Translations under genes and position numbers: made by a program
NCBI GenBank assembly: GCA_910574455.1
Contig: CAJSYZ010000006.1
Coordinates: 2,284,156-2,348,155 of the forward strand
Direction of reading: 5' to 3'
DNA from: Trichaptum fuscoviolaceum
Taxonomy: Eukaryota; Basidiomycota; Agaricomycetes; Hymenochaetales; Trichaptaceae
DNA: 64,000 bases
Notes under the pieces: model-generated
The model's input: only the letters and a program-made list of their open reading frames with translations
Told to the model about the DNA's origin: nothing
Database searches by the model: none
Shown: one piece after another, positions 44,748 to 57,719 of the stretch
How the letters are laid out: each line of letters begins with the position of its first letter
How positions within the stretch are numbered: the first letter of the stretch is position 1

Positions 44748-46157
44748 TCAATCTGACAATGACTTGCGCTTGGCCTCCACCTCCTCGTCTGAAACGACAT
44801 CCTTGCCTGCCTCAAGATCATCCATTGGAACTCGCTCGTAGACAACCTTCTCCCTGCTGGACGAGCGTGAGCCGGTTCGGGAGGCTGAAGATGCGGGATT
44901 CGATTCGACATGCTTAACCCATGTATAGTAAATGGAGCCGGCGAGGATGATTCCAATTGAGGCTACACGACCGCTTTATATCCGGAGTTCGTAAGATAAT
45001 TTCGGACGAAGTTTGAGAAGAGCATACCCGGTAATGACGTCTTTGAATACCCAGACTCCAAGGAAGGAGGCAGCTACTCCGCGTACCGCAGATGAGACCA
45101 TGTGCGTGATTGGAGAGGTGACCTTGATGGAGAGGAGGCTTGCGATACTCATTAAAAAGCCGAGTACTCCCTGTTTCATGCTCAGTACATCGCGCTATAG
45201 AACTGTGTGCATACGCACCGTTACAACCGAACCCCACACAAAGGTAGATAAGGTGTCTGCGTCCCCATAGAATAATTCAACTACACGCGGCCCTTCACCC
45301 GCAAGAAACGAAACACCAGCAACAACCACTGCACTCATGGCGTTTGTGTACCATCCGAGGTCGAGCGCACTGTCATTGAGCAGCTTGATTGCTTTTTTGA
45401 TGACAACGGCATGCAGGGCGGTGGTCGCGCTGCTGATGACGCCGAATAAGATTCCCTTCATTGAGACGGAGACACCATCGAGAAATACGCCGACAAAGAA
45501 ACCGAGGGTGACGATAAGGCACGCGGCGAGGATTTGCAGTGAGGGACGGGCGGATAGGAAGATGAAGGAGGTGAGGACCGTGAGTGGGAGGACGAGGCCC
45601 CGCGCCACTTGGTAGAATGATGCATCGACGTATTTGAGTGTGAAGTTACTGAAACTAGATAGAAAAAAAAGTTGCATTAAACACAGTCTGAAAGTTTGTG
45701 ATGTAGAAACATACCTGAGTCCAACAACATTAAGAATAATCATCGGGGCTAAACCTTTGCATAGCGCCCAATTGATGTATAAGGGAACCTTGATTAGGCC
45801 GAAGGCATGGGATATAAGGAAGAGAATGACGGCGATTAAGAGCTGGGCGAAGAGGAAAAAGAGTGGAACAGAAGTGCTATTGAGCACCCATTTATTCCTG
45901 CAAAAAATAGCTCAATTACGCTGCACAGCGTATCAGCAGAAGTGTGTTTATTTACGCAATGACCATCTATAAATCATTCAAGATTACTTCAAAATTGTAT
46001 TGATGATAATGATAATAAGACGTACCGACAGCGCTGCCACCATGTAGAACGAGACGGTCCCGAACTAATTAGACAGTAAGCTAGATTGCACTTTTACTTG
46101 AAGCATCATCGAGCTCACCACGAGCCATCTATTCGTCTGTGGCTGCTGCTGAGGCAT
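44748..46157 (-). CDS. Nucleotide-sugar transporter, SLC35C / GDP-fucose transporter-like
   Basis: Seven exons: 46157-46119, 46064-46026, 45966-45956, 45897-45715, 45654-45219, 45170-45028 and 44973-44748, 358 residues, the normal size. About ten hydrophobic helices are visible. Family landmarks: NKWVLNSTSVPLFF after helix 1, LKYVDASFYQVARGLVLP, KITSPITHMV-type segment (IKVTSPITHMVSSAVRG) and IGIILAGSIYYTWVKH. The tail is hydrophilic and Ser/Glu-rich, facing the cytosol. The drug/metabolite-transporter superfamily exchanges nucleotide sugars for UMP/GMP in the Golgi; the exact sugar is not certain. It is divergent with the J-protein gene over a 537 bp shared upstream region. Confidence 0.88.
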
Positions 46158-46694
46158 TGTGTGGGTTTGGAGGAGGTAGGAGGGAAAGAAAGATGTTGAC
46201 TGCGGACTCATCTGGGCCGCCGACCTTCAAGTTTACGACCGCCGTGACATGGTATTTGTGTTACTACTTATATTTGTCACGTCACAACTCGAACTTTACA
46301 TTGAATTTGAATCAATTTTCAAGTTGGATGATCGGCCCTTCTCTTGATAAACTAGCTTCTTGCATAACGCAGTTTCTGTAGATATGAATATCTGGTATAG
46401 TAAGTAAGGTACAAGTTTCGCTTTCGGATGATGAGAATATCGTCTGCGCACCATATAAGTTAAATACTTAGAGTTTACTTTGCAGCTTGTTAATTGAATT
46501 CGACAAAGGGCTTTTTGTCTATATCCCATGACAAGTTGAAGCGAGAAAACTTGAAGAAGAAATAGAAACCAGCGTGCAGACTCTCAGTGGCAGCAGACCA
46601 GTCGATTAGCTAAGCAAGCCTATCCGTCATCGAGGAGAGATGAAGCAGTTGCTCCCAACCATCATGCACCTCTGCTTTCGAATACGCATATGCT
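46158..46694. promoter_or_regulatory. Shared upstream region of divergent SLC35-like and J-protein genes
   Basis: 537 bp, AT-rich, lying between two start codons that point away from each other. It must contain both promoters. No distinct element was recognised. Confidence 0.45.
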
Positions 46695-47513
46695 ATGGCA
46701 TATGCAATGTCTAGGACGAGACTAAAAAACTGTAGCAGACATTCATTTGACTCGTTAAATCGATCCTCGAGATTTCTCTCATCGTCAACAGCTCGGCAAG
46801 ATGGAAACCATTATGACGTTCTTGGTGTCTCGAGACATGCATCACGTATGGACATCAAGTCGAAGTACTTTAAGGTAATAATCGATTGTCAACGAGGAAG
46901 AAGAGATTTGGGCTCACGTTGTTTGCAGTTGAGTAAGAAGTATCATCCAGACATGACGGATGATCCAAGCGCGAAGGCGAAGTTCCACCAAGTTAGAGAA
47001 GCGTATTCAGTTCTCGGAGACGATCGTCAACGGTATCTTTTGAAACACATTCATTAAAATGACTCAATATTGACACTAGCGAATAGACGGGCGTATGATC
47101 GCAAGCTTTCAGATGACACACAGAAGACGACCGCCTATACACCACCAAACAGCTCTCACCTGTGGACGTATGAAATGCATGAACGGCGGCGACGAGGTGC
47201 AACACATGCGTGGGAGCATCCCAGGCGGCAGAGCCAGTCAAACTCTGCGCCAGGCTACCAACACCGTCCTCCTGGTTCAAGTACATACCAGTCGCAAACA
47301 CACGGGCGACATTACGACCCTCATACTTCCACCAGTGGCAGACGTGAGGCCGGGTTTGGTACTGGATCGGCTAAACTAGATGAGCTGGAGAGGAAAAGGC
47401 GGGAGCATGACAGTGCGATGAGAGAATCTGCGTTTGGTCGCTTCATACGAGTAATGGGCCTCGTTTTGCTCATCACATCCATAGGCGGAGGATGGAGTGC
47501 ACACGCGTCGTAG
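46695..47513 (+). CDS. Mitochondrial J-domain (DnaJ) protein
   Basis: Exons 46695-46874, 46929-47032 and 47087-47513, 236 residues. The Arg/Ser-rich N-terminus (residues 1-35) fits a mitochondrial presequence. The J domain follows: HYDVLGVSRHASRMDIKSKY, the HPD tripeptide in KKYHPDMTDD, and REAYSVLGDD. A hydrophilic, Gln/His-rich middle precedes a C-terminal transmembrane helix (VMGLVLLITSIGGGW). This layout resembles inner-membrane J-proteins that stimulate mtHsp70. Its client is unknown. Confidence 0.9.
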
Positions 47514-47666
47514 AGCGTGTTATTTGTAGTGAGTCTCCGATCTTGTCTCCAGCACCCAGTTTTCTAAATTGATGTAGACCACACATGTATTATAACTGTC
47601 CGTAGGTATTTGCTATATGTACATATATACTGCACTCCGCCTTGATCGCAGGCACTCTCTGGCACG

Positions 47667-50355
47667 TCAGACCGCATCAGTTTCTTCGAGTCTCTTCTCG
47701 GAAACTTGAGCTACGCCGAACTCGACGCGTTCTATATCCTGCTCTGCTATCCCTTCCTCCGCAAGCCCCTCCTCCGTCTCCAATGCATGACTTCGCATGC
47801 CTGCGATTAACTCGCTCGCCTTTCGTGCAAAGTGCGACTGTTCTCGCAGCTGTACGCCGTATCGGACAAAGATTATCGGCATTGGAACAAGCGCGATTCC
47901 AACAAAGCCAAAGATTGATACTAAATGTCTGTTTTTAAATGTCTGGAACATGGACAAATTCGAAGAAAGACCAACCTCCCCAAGCCGTGCCTAGATTGTT
48001 GAGGAGCGGATGTGCCACGACCGGCAAGACAGCGGCGACGGTTGATCGAGCAACTGTATTTGCTGCTAATGCACTCGAAGCGAAGATAGTATACGCCTGG
48101 GAGGAGCTTGGCTTGCCCTTAGCACATTTTGTTATGTGGTTGCAAGGGATCTAAGACTCACTAGCCTATGAAGCAATAGAACTGCGGTCGAAGGGTAAGT
48201 ATAAACAGTCAAAAGATTATGCTAATCACATACTATTGCTAACATTGAGTAGCCGAAGGGAATCCCAGCGAGCGTCGGCGAGATCCAGTGCACATCACCT
48301 CTGCTCGTCCTAATTCAAAACAAGGTTCATTCGCGCATAAAGCTATAAGTACGATTCTCGTACCAGGCAAACCAGAACATTGAGATGGGTAACAATAAAC
48401 TACATACAGAGGTGTGTGGATCAGTCACAATAGCAAGCCTAAAATCATTGCACTCACATTCCGATCAAGACAACCTTCAACCCCGCTTCGGGTGAGTCGA
48501 CGGGCGTCCCACCAGGCGGTTCAACATATGGAATACTGATATACTTCGATAGCTGCGTCATCTTGTCCATGGTCGTCACGCAGATCACCATCCCGATAGT
48601 AATTCCCAAGAACGGCAGACCAGCAAGTTGGAAGGGGAAATGGTTCTGCTCAACGTATACGACTGGGAATGCCTCAAAGAAGAAGCTACGTTCATTAGCA
48701 GGACTCCTCGATAAATAGGGAAGGCTGTATCTCACTAGACGATGCTATAGGCCAGTGTGATGGCTACCGCTGAGGCAATCACAATTGGCTCGATGAAAAG
48801 CATCACTGGGTGCGAGGGGATGAGATTAGTATTGGTTGGGATGCACTTGCACGCTGCTTACTCACTGAGTGGTCTGCCTATGTTACTTCGAATAAATTCC
48901 TTCGTTGACATACTATGCAGCTCGTGCGCAGCGTACGCGTTCGTCTTTCCCGCTGTGCGAAGATGCTTTGCTCTCCGGCTGAGGATCGTAGGGCCATGTG
49001 TTTCCGGGATCGCGAAAACCAGGGGCCACAGAGCGATGATGAAAAACCAGTGCACTCGGAGGACCCAAAACCTGGCGAAGGCATCAGCCATTTCCGTAGA
49101 TGCATAACGCAAAAACCGAAAGCGCACCCGTGTGTTAGATGTGCAGCAACGAAGAACCCAACGAGCGTTCCGAATATTGGTCCTGAAAGAGGACAGAAAG
49201 CGCTGCGGGGAACGGTTCTGTTGAGTTCTCCGCTCGTTCGCCCGTTTTTCAACTCGAAACTTACTAGTAACCCGTAGCTGATGTCATAGTAAGTAATGAA
49301 TAGCTATTCAGAATGGAAGTGCTTCACCCCTTCGCAGTGTGCGTGGATCATTTGCATACAGACTAGAAATCGACGGAGTGGATAAATGCCTCTGCACCAA
49401 AGGGTATAGTTATAAGACCTACTCGGATATTACACCACTCCCGCTGACATAGAAAGTGGTTAGATTCACGCTTTAACTCATTTGATAATTAGACTGACTT
49501 GTTCAACGCGCATGCAGAACAGACTCCAGAAAAAAATCGGACTTTTCCAGGAGGTGAGTAATCACTCCAGATGAGAGAGGGTAGGTGACTCACAAAGTAA
49601 TATTACAGTGAGATTATTTGCCCACGCCGAAGGAGCAACAGATGCTGTTGGAGATGCATTAGTAGCTTGCACGAACTCAGCAATAACTGAGGCAACCAAT
49701 CAATAATGGCCATGAGATTATGTACGGTAATGTTCGGCCGTACATTTCGCTCAGAGGACCTAACACTAAAAGTCAGTGATATTCTACTCTATTGCACATT
49801 CATGGCTTACCCCCTGGACCACACTGTCAGCCACTTGTCTCCGATATTTCTGGTGCTCACTCACACACAAGTGGGCCGAATGCAAAACCCAGAACGTAAA
49901 GTGTCAGGCCCGTACTCGAGACTTCCGGGCTGACGTGGAACGAACGCTGGATTTGCCCCTCGCCAGGTGCCTTGACGTTGAATAGGAAATATCATACTAG
50001 TTAATGGAGATGGGACGATAGTAAGTCAATGGAACACTCACATATACTGACGAGCCGAAGACGCTAATTATGTAAAGGGGGGGGCGGACTATCATCCACT
50101 TGATCTTGGTGCAGTGGAAGAGACTCACGAAGCGAAAGATAGTAGACAAAGGATAATGATTATGCCGACCTTCCTACTTCTTGGAAGGTTCTTGGGATCT
50201 TCTGGGTCGGCGTCGGAGAAGAAGACAAGTTCTATCCCCTTTCCCTCAACAGGCTCCGGCTGCAATTCTTCCTTGCTTCGGGGTATGATTGACGATTTCC
50301 TAGTGGTTCCACTGCCGATCGTCTCGCTATCTAACTCTTCCGTAGTGGCAGTCAT
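47667..50355 (-). CDS. Major facilitator superfamily exporter (DHA1, polyamine/multidrug type)
   Basis: Start at 50,355 gives a ~55-residue acidic cytosolic N-terminus (FSDADPEDPKNLPRSRK is the usual pre-TM1 motif). Early exons are 50355-50129, 50063-50042, 49970-49865, 49765-49697, 49644-49594, 49541-49499, 49443-49423 and 49362-49328. Later text includes FHVSPEVSSTGLTLYVLG, GPLSEMYGR (motif A), GPIFGTLVGFF, IPETHGPTILSRRAKHLR, EAFPVVYVEQNHFPFQ and PMPIIFVRYG. About twelve helices are covered. The join between 49,330 and 49,190 is unresolved: the best in-frame path inserts a polar stretch where helix 5 is expected, so a missed exon or a local lesion is possible. Substrate unknown. Confidence 0.82.
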
Positions 50356-50858
50356 GATGCGCCTCGGAAGCTCTGTCAGTTGAGGATTGCGACGCAGCGA
50401 GTAAGATGATTTTCTGTGAACAGCTCCCTCACCACAAGTCATTCGCAACGACGTCTTATATTCAACTGATTTGAGTTGATCGGGGAATTTGGTATTGAAG
50501 CCGAGGGAGTTCAGTCAGCAGTTACTTCTCGCAGTATGAAATGCTCGGCCATGGCGTATACGAGGCCCGAGGCACAACATTAGGAGACTCAAGTATATGA
50601 AATGACATACTGTATTATATGGATGCCTTCAAGTTCGGATACTCATCTATAGATTGTAGTATTTGTGGGCCACTGGAGAGACGACAATGGTGATTCAACC
50701 CTGGTATTCTGCCCGAACTAAGGTCGTCAATGCGAATCAAATCTGTAGGTAAATAAACTCAGAGGCATAGTCGTGTGACTTGAGATATGAGTAAACCGGT
50801 CGTAGTATATATTCAGGGGTATTACAGCCTTCAATAAGAGCATCACTACAACATGCGT

Positions 50859-52476
50859 TTACATAGGTACGATCGGCGCGCTGCCCTTCTCTAGGTTTGT
50901 CCGTAAACTGTTCAAACGTCAGCCCAACACTCTGCAGTCAACAAAGTTATGCATACCTGTAGTCGTCTCCGTGTTGTGTGATATATCGCACCCAGGGAAG
51001 AGCCTGGTATCCGCTCTTTTCAACGATCTTCAGGTAGCGAACCTGTATGCCGGAGACCGTGAAGTAAGGAATCTCAAACTTAACCGTTATGGGTGCTTTG
51101 CGCTCCGCTTCACTCTCTGTTCACTTGTTCAGCAATGAGATTTGATAGTTACGAAGGGGAATGCTCACCGTTTCTAACACTGGGTAATGCGAAGTGGGCT
51201 CTCATGAGGAATTCACGTCCCCCTCCGAGCTGCTTGATCTTCCATACGAACGCAGATTTGTCAGGTGCATACTGCACACTCCCCGTCGACGCCTGCTGGC
51301 TGTTAGACTCAAGTCTTGTCAATTTACAGGGCAGCTCACCCTGAACTTCGGGTTGCTCGCATCGTCAGACACAGGGACATAGATCTCTACATTATTCGCC
51401 GTGCTCCTCCTCTTGAACTGCGCCTTAACCTTCACCATGTATTCCACCCTACTGCCCTTGTGGCTTTCCACAGCTGCCTCGACCCATATGAGTGGCTTCA
51501 CGGGGGTCGAGAGACGGTAGGACATGAGCTCGAACTCGCCGTCCGGCGGGATGAAGGAAATTGTACGGTCGTTCTCGAAGCGCGAGAGGCGTACGCACTG
51601 ATGGAACTTGACGTCTTCCATCTCGATCGCCTTCCCCCGCGCGGTCCGCCCTGTGCTCTCAAACATCACCTTGTCGTTCAGACCAAGACGCAGCTCGGGC
51701 ATTCCGGAGAGGTAGCACTTCATCTTGACGGCCCCCAGGATTTCTGAACGGATAACGTTGCCGTTTGCATTCACCTTCAGAGAGTATGAGCATAGTAGCT
51801 ACCAGAGGAACAGGCTACGCACCAGCATGTTCACACTCTCAATCACATCCAGGAACACTTCGTTCTTCCGGTACCGAATACCCTCCGACCTCCACGACAC
51901 GGCATTCGTGACAGCCATTGGTGGCCGTACCTGTGCTTCGAGCTGATGCGACTCTTGTGTAATGTATCTACATAACATGAGTACTCCGGCTCACAACGAT
52001 CGGAGGAACAGACTTACTCCTGCAGAATCTTGCTCTCCGTCGTCTGTGGGTATCCAAAGTCCATCATCTCATCCATAAGCTCGTATATGATGACGAAGTT
52101 GTCTCTAATTGACTCTTCCTCGAGCTCTTTGAAGTACTCGACGAGAACGGAGGACAATCTGTGCAGGAAGATGATGACCTCGGCGGCATTCGTGTTGCGT
52201 TTTGAGAGGGCGAGAACTAGTTTCAAATACTCGATACTCAGAGAACATAGCAGGCAATAAGATGAATCCAAACGCACGGTATAAGTTGCTATGCCTGATA
52301 TGCATGTAGTTGATTCCTTGGTTAGAGAAACAGGGCGTTACTTGCTGCCCATCCTCCTCAATTTCGAGTACCAGCGGTAAGAATCTTTCCACATAGGATG
52401 GAGGAACATCGTCTCGATATGAGCGCTGAATCAAAGGCTTTCCTTTGAGATCTAGAATTGCTATGAGGCTGGCCAT
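50859..52476 (-). CDS. APM1: AP-1 clathrin adaptor, medium (mu) subunit
   Basis: Exons 52476-52278, 52216-52018, 51967-51823, 51774-51340, 51292-51169, 51116-50957 and 50907-50859, 436 residues, normal for AP-1 mu. The N-terminal longin domain starts MASLIAILDLKGKPLIQRSY; DFGYPQTTESKILQEYI ends it. The mu-homology domain (from about residue 165) contains WRSEGIRYRKNEVFLDVIES, LSGMPELRLGLND and the C-terminal PYFTVSGIQVRYLKI. It recognises YxxPhi sorting signals at the trans-Golgi/endosome. The C-terminus runs about a dozen residues beyond the usual YSLRT end, coded by a separate 49-base exon. Confidence 0.95.
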
Positions 52477-52839
52477 CGTGCCAGACGTCGCGGTTGTGGG
52501 TTACTACGCGTTCTTGAACCTGTCTTGGGCCTGACTTGATCCTACGCGACGGCAAGAGAGTGTTTCAGAGAGTTTTCGGAAATTTCGGTGGCTGCCCTCG
52601 CTCTGCTTATTGTCGAATGCTGAGCTCTATAATATATTTGTCGACAAGGTAAGACGAGAAAGTAATGTATACATATCTTCAAGTTCGGTGGAAGCAGTTA
52701 TTAGAAATTCGTGTGAACTGCACGTCATACGCGAATAATTAGCGCTTCAGTACTGACAAACTACTATGGTGCCAACACAACCACTCCTTCACCACGTACA
52801 GTCAACGAATGAGTTCAACGACGTAAAACATCCTTTAAA
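52477..52839. promoter_or_regulatory. Shared upstream region of APM1 and the sugar transporter
   Basis: 363 bp between divergent start codons. No specific motif recognised. Confidence 0.45.
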
Positions 52840-55542
52840 ATGACAGGATTCGGCGGCCTTCAGGTTGCAGATGCTGATGAAGACGAGGACACGCAGTGGG
52901 CAGGCGTCGCGAAGATTTTAGGACCAAAGTGGTTGCAGTTGCCGTTGCTCACCATCGGACTACTAGGTGTTCAGATATTGTGGTCAGTAGAGATGTCAAA
53001 TGGTGAGTGAAGCAAGCCCTTTGGAACCGAACGAACTAATAAACATTCAATTTAACTAGGAACACCATATCTCATAGAACTGGGGTTGTCCAAATCATTG
53101 ACTGCCACTGCTCTCCTTGCTGCTCCGTTGTCGGGACTAATCGTTCAGCCAATGATTGGTACGTGGATGTAAAACTTACTAAGGTTGCAGTAAGTCTGAA
53201 TACCTCCAGGTGTCATTGCGGACAATTCAAAATCTCGCTTCGGAAGGCGGAGACCGTACATGATGATCGCGACCTTAATTTGCTCCATGTCGATGCTATT
53301 GCTGGGCTTCACGAGGAACTTTGTTTCGATATTTACTTCCGTTGGGTCGTCTATTGTGAGCTAATCTTTCATTCTACTTGGAAGCGCTGACGGCGATCTT
53401 TTCTTTAGAATAACCTATTTACTTGTATATTTGCCGTTGTCGCACTATTTTGCATTGATTTCTCTGTCAATGCTGTCCAAGCTCTCGATCGTGCGCTTAT
53501 AGTGGATAGTATTCCATCTTCCCTACAACCGGACGGTAATGCTTGGGCTGCACGAATGTTGAATGTTGGAAGTGTATTGGGTTTCTTCATGTGAGTGGTT
53601 TTTGTATCATCTACCCTGCTATCTTAGAATGGATGCTTCCTTCAGCGGAAATCTTAAGCTCGAAGAAATCGTCCCTTTTCTCGGGAATACGGAATTGAAA
53701 GTGCTGTCAGCAGTTTCTGCTTTCTTCCTGATCTTGCTACAGACCACGACTGCAGCTAGTGTGAAGGAGAAAGTGCTGATATCCTCCTCGTTCGTATTCT
53801 TTTTTTTTGTTTAACTAACGGTATATTAACTCTTTACAGTCGAAAACGATTAAACTTGAAAGGAGAAATACGGGAAATATGGGACAACATGTTGATCCTT
53901 CCTTACAATATCAGGCAGATCGTAAGTCTTCCAATTTTTAACAGTCATTTCCATGCTCATTTTGCGCAGTGCTTTACACAATTCTTGTTAGGCCTTCACT
54001 TCTATCTGCCCAGATTATTAACTCATCGATTTCTGTTTCTGATAGTGCCTGGATTGCTTGGTTTCCGGTTCTCTTCTACACCACTGTCTACATTGGCGAC
54101 GCTTACCGACGGACGCAACCTTTACCAGCTGATGAAGCGTCTTCGCAGATACTCAGCGAAAACGCAACAATTTTTGGTTCGCGTGCTATGTTCAGACACT
54201 CCATCGTTGCTCTTCTCACCACGATCATTATGCCAATTTTCGTCAGAGCGGACGGACCAAGATATAACCCTGACAAATTCTCGAATGGACCATACAACAG
54301 AAGGATGAGGCTAATGGAGAGCGTGAAGATATTTAGGGTTTGCGACTTGTGGGCAGCGGGACATCTGATATTTGCATCATGTATGTTTGCAACGTTGTAA
54401 GTGCATGTTATCTGAATTTCCCTTCGTATAAAATAGTTATTGATTTATGCAGCTTTACATCGAGCGTATCGGGATTAACATGGATAGTTACTGTCCTCGG
54501 ATTCTCATGGGCCATGTCGCAGTGGGCACCTTTCACTCTGGTCTGCAGATAACATCCACGCTCCAGCCGTTCCGGTTCCTTACTTTTCTTTGATAGCTAG
54601 CTGAAGAAATCCTTGCATCATCGCAAGACGAGGAAATTGATGACGACTCATCTATCCGTTTGCTTGACGCACGGGGTCGAGTTTCTTCCGATAGACGATT
54701 CAGCACCGGTACTGTTGTCTGGGACGAGTCAAATGAGCATGAGCGCCTGATTGCGAACGGGGATGGCCATGATCGAGAGGGCAGGGACTCAGGCGACGAG
54801 TCTGTACAGCATCCGGTGCTAGAATCTCGAACGTCTTCCTTTGACGGCGGGCGGCCAGTGGGCGCCATGGCGAATGCCGCGGCAAGGCACGCTCGAACTG
54901 AGCACCTCAGTCATGCATCAAGTCACTCGAACGGGGACGTACACGTTCATTTCGCGAATGGCCATTCTCAAGACGGTGGCATTGGTGACGATGTTATGGA
55001 ACGGAGTCTTGCTGATGACGTGGACGCGGAGATGCGCGGTCCCAGCCGTTCGGCGAGTCGGTCAGGAGGATTGCAGGCGAAGTCGGGCATCATTATTGTG
55101 AATGAGCTTCGTCTCCTTCTCATCGACAGTATCTGACATGTTTTGGTCACAGGGTATCCACAACTTATTTGTTGTTATTCCGCAGTTTATCTCCACTGGA
55201 CTCGTGTCCCTTATCTTCGCGCTCTTTGATCCCGCTAAGACCGTGCAGCAAAACCTCGACTCTTCTACCGAACAGTCGCAGGACGGAAGTACTCCGATTG
55301 GAGGTTCAGATAGTAGTTTGGGCAAATTTGGTAGGCAAGATGCTGCCATTGAAGTTCCAGAGGCGGGTGGTAGCGCTTTAGCAATAATCTTCCGGTGCGT
55401 ATCTCGCTTAAGCACAACGCTCAATCTCGTGCTGATGTTCTCCCGCACTTCCCGCACACGCAGGCTTGGAGGCGTTTCAGCTGTCATTGCTTTCTTTATT
55501 TGCTTAAAATTAGCCCGCGACCTCAGACGAAAGTCGAGATGA
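52840..55542 (+). CDS. Sucrose/alpha-glucoside:H+ symporter, Sut1/SLC45 type
   Basis: Twelve exons: 52840-53002, 53060-53158, 53210-53355, 53409-53590, 53646-53789, 53840-53921, 53970-53986, 54046-54396, 54453-54540, 54597-55097, 55153-55394 and 55464-55542, 697 residues. MFS fold with LTIGLLGVQILWSVEM (TM1), the diagnostic RFGRRRPYM between TM2 and TM3, IDFSVNAVQALDRAL, and AWIAWFPVLFYTTVYIGD. A ~190-residue hydrophilic Ser/Asp/His-rich loop lies before the last helices (GIHNLFVVIPQF), as in S. pombe Sut1-like proteins. Exon 5 has an alternative acceptor at 53,628; I use the one that keeps the family text GFFIGNLKL. Confidence 0.9.
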
Positions 55543-55704
55543 TGATTTACTTTGGTGACTGAGTATTTTTTCCGTGTTCGTGTCGTATCTACTTCCATGT
55601 GTCTCTCCAGTAGTAATACTATCTATAGTCCTTTGCTAGATCCAAAATCCCATTCCTTTTTTGCAGAAGAAGCTTTGCTTCAGCGTCCTCAAGCTTTATG
55701 AAGC

Positions 55705-57413
55705 TTAGAAGACTGTGCCATCACTTTCAATTTCGATAGGCGGACCGCCAGTCTGTGGACGCTTCTGCTTCGCTATTTCGCGACCCCCCTTCCACGTCGC
55801 GCTTTCGAGCACCTGCGCAAGTGTCAACTGGGCGGTAGTCAAACCCAACTTCCGGCGGATGCCGTCTGCTATGCGATCCCTGTGATTTGTAGGCGGTCAA
55901 TAATTCAGAAACTGAAGACAGCAAGGTGGCAATCTTACAGCTCGATGACCGTCATAGCCCGCCATTCTATTATCGCAGGATGTGAAGGAGGCAATCTCGG
56001 AATATTGGACGACGGATCGGGATAGAGCGACTTAGGTATTACGTCCGGCCGCAGAGTCAATATTCCCAAATCCACCAGCAACCCACCTGATTATCCACGG
56101 TCAATGTAAGTTACAAGTATAACTGATCATGAAGAATACGACAGACCGTTGCGATATTCCGGAAGGCCTGTAAGGTCCTCCAAGCCTTCAAATTGCCACT
56201 TCAAGATGTGTTGGAGAGGCTCCAGCAAACTGTAAGTCGTCCAGCCGGTCAGCTTATGGAATGGGACAAGCTCATCGCCTTCTGTGAAGGGTTTGGCAGC
56301 GTGTGTCTTCAACGCGTTACATGGCCAAACATCTCCGAGGGGAACGCCCCCAAGCTGGGTTCGAGAAGCTGGCCATATAACTTGCAAACCTTCGATGAGC
56401 ACGTGCCACAGAGCCGAGATGTGTACTTTGCGGTTATTCGAAGCGTCGACTATCGACTGGGACTCCAAATAATCTGCCGTGCCAAAAAGCTTAGAGACAT
56501 GAAATGGCAATGGATAAGAGTAGTTACCAATGAGGTTTCCGGGCCTCGCGTCGGCACCAAAGTAGATCGGATTTTGTTTCAGTGCCTTAGATAAGTTTGC
56601 GAGAAGTGTGGCACGTCCCTCCAAGCCGGTCATGGGGTTCGCGGGTGTGACTTGCATAGCGATTCCAGTTCGCTCTGGAGTAATACGTGCGAGGCCTTCC
56701 GCTGGTAATTAAATCACATTCGCGTCAGCAGACATCCTCCTCGCTCAATGGATGAGCGTTAGAAGTGCAAAAGACGGTACCATCGACACGATATGGCTCA
56801 GAATCCCGTCCTGAAAATAAACCTTGTTGGAACATATGGATGCTCGCGACACCAAGGCCTTCGGACCGGCTAAACTTGTCTTCGGTTCCTGGCTCTGTGT
56901 AAGACCAGACGTTGCCTGCCCCGGCATCAAGAAGAACCGATACCAGGAACAAGTCGATAAGGCGTTTGCAGATTTCTTTATCGTCGGGGGGATTTGGCGA
57001 GTTCTTCCAGCCAGCGATCATAGGGTCCACACGAGATTTTCCAGCATCCAAGTGTCTCCAGCGCCCGTGAGGCGGAATCTGCATAAACAATTCAACGCAT
57101 ATAAGTAGCCGTTATCTGAAAGAGATAAGGAAGTAGATACCGCGTCTAAATTTCCGCCGAAGTCCCGCTGAAAGTAAGATGAAGGTCAGCTCCGACTTTT
57201 GTGGTTTCAAAGCTTTAGCACATCCCATACCTCAATAATCTTGACACAGAAGTCCAACGCATCCTCCTCGTGTTCTGGGTGGTAATCAAAGTACTCGAGG
57301 CGCCCCTGTTTCGCGAGCTCATGAACTTTGCCACATCGTTCCCGGATAGCTGGGAGCGTCCTCAGATACGCAATTTTCTGGGCCACAGGAGTCTCTTGCA
57401 CGCCGATATTCAT
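55705..57413 (-). CDS. URC4: Uracil catabolism protein Urc4 (DUF1688)
   Basis: Exons 57413-57231, 57167-57141, 57078-56781, 56701-56147, 56086-55939 and 55879-55705, 461 residues, typical. Conserved blocks: AYLRTLPAIRERCGKVHEL, LEYFDYHPE, IPPHGRWRHLDAG, VSVLLDAGAGNVWSY, FSRSEGLGVASIHMF and, near the end, LPPSHPAIIEWRAMTVI. Urc4/Urg3 proteins are needed with Urc1 for a fungal uracil-degradation route; the reaction is not settled. No URC1 is present in this window. An upstream in-frame ATG at 57,446 would add 11 residues. Confidence 0.93.
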
Positions 57414-57719
57414 GATGGTCAGTGGTTGATGGTGGTAGGAGAGCAAGAGGTTAGACCGGCCGAACGGAGTGCGGTAAAGCCACCCCCTTTTGTACTTCGA
57501 TTACGTCAAAAAATTAACCGACAAGGATCGACGTTGCCCTATAGAAATCTTTAACTCTCTCTACAATTAGACTCACGGCTCATACAGTGTAATAGAATGT
57601 TCTATGCTCCCAGCGCTTTCCATATATTAATAGCAATTATCCGAACTACATGACCCAACCACAATTTAATAGACGAACACCATAACCAGCATCACATTAA
57701 TGCACACACAGATTCCCTA

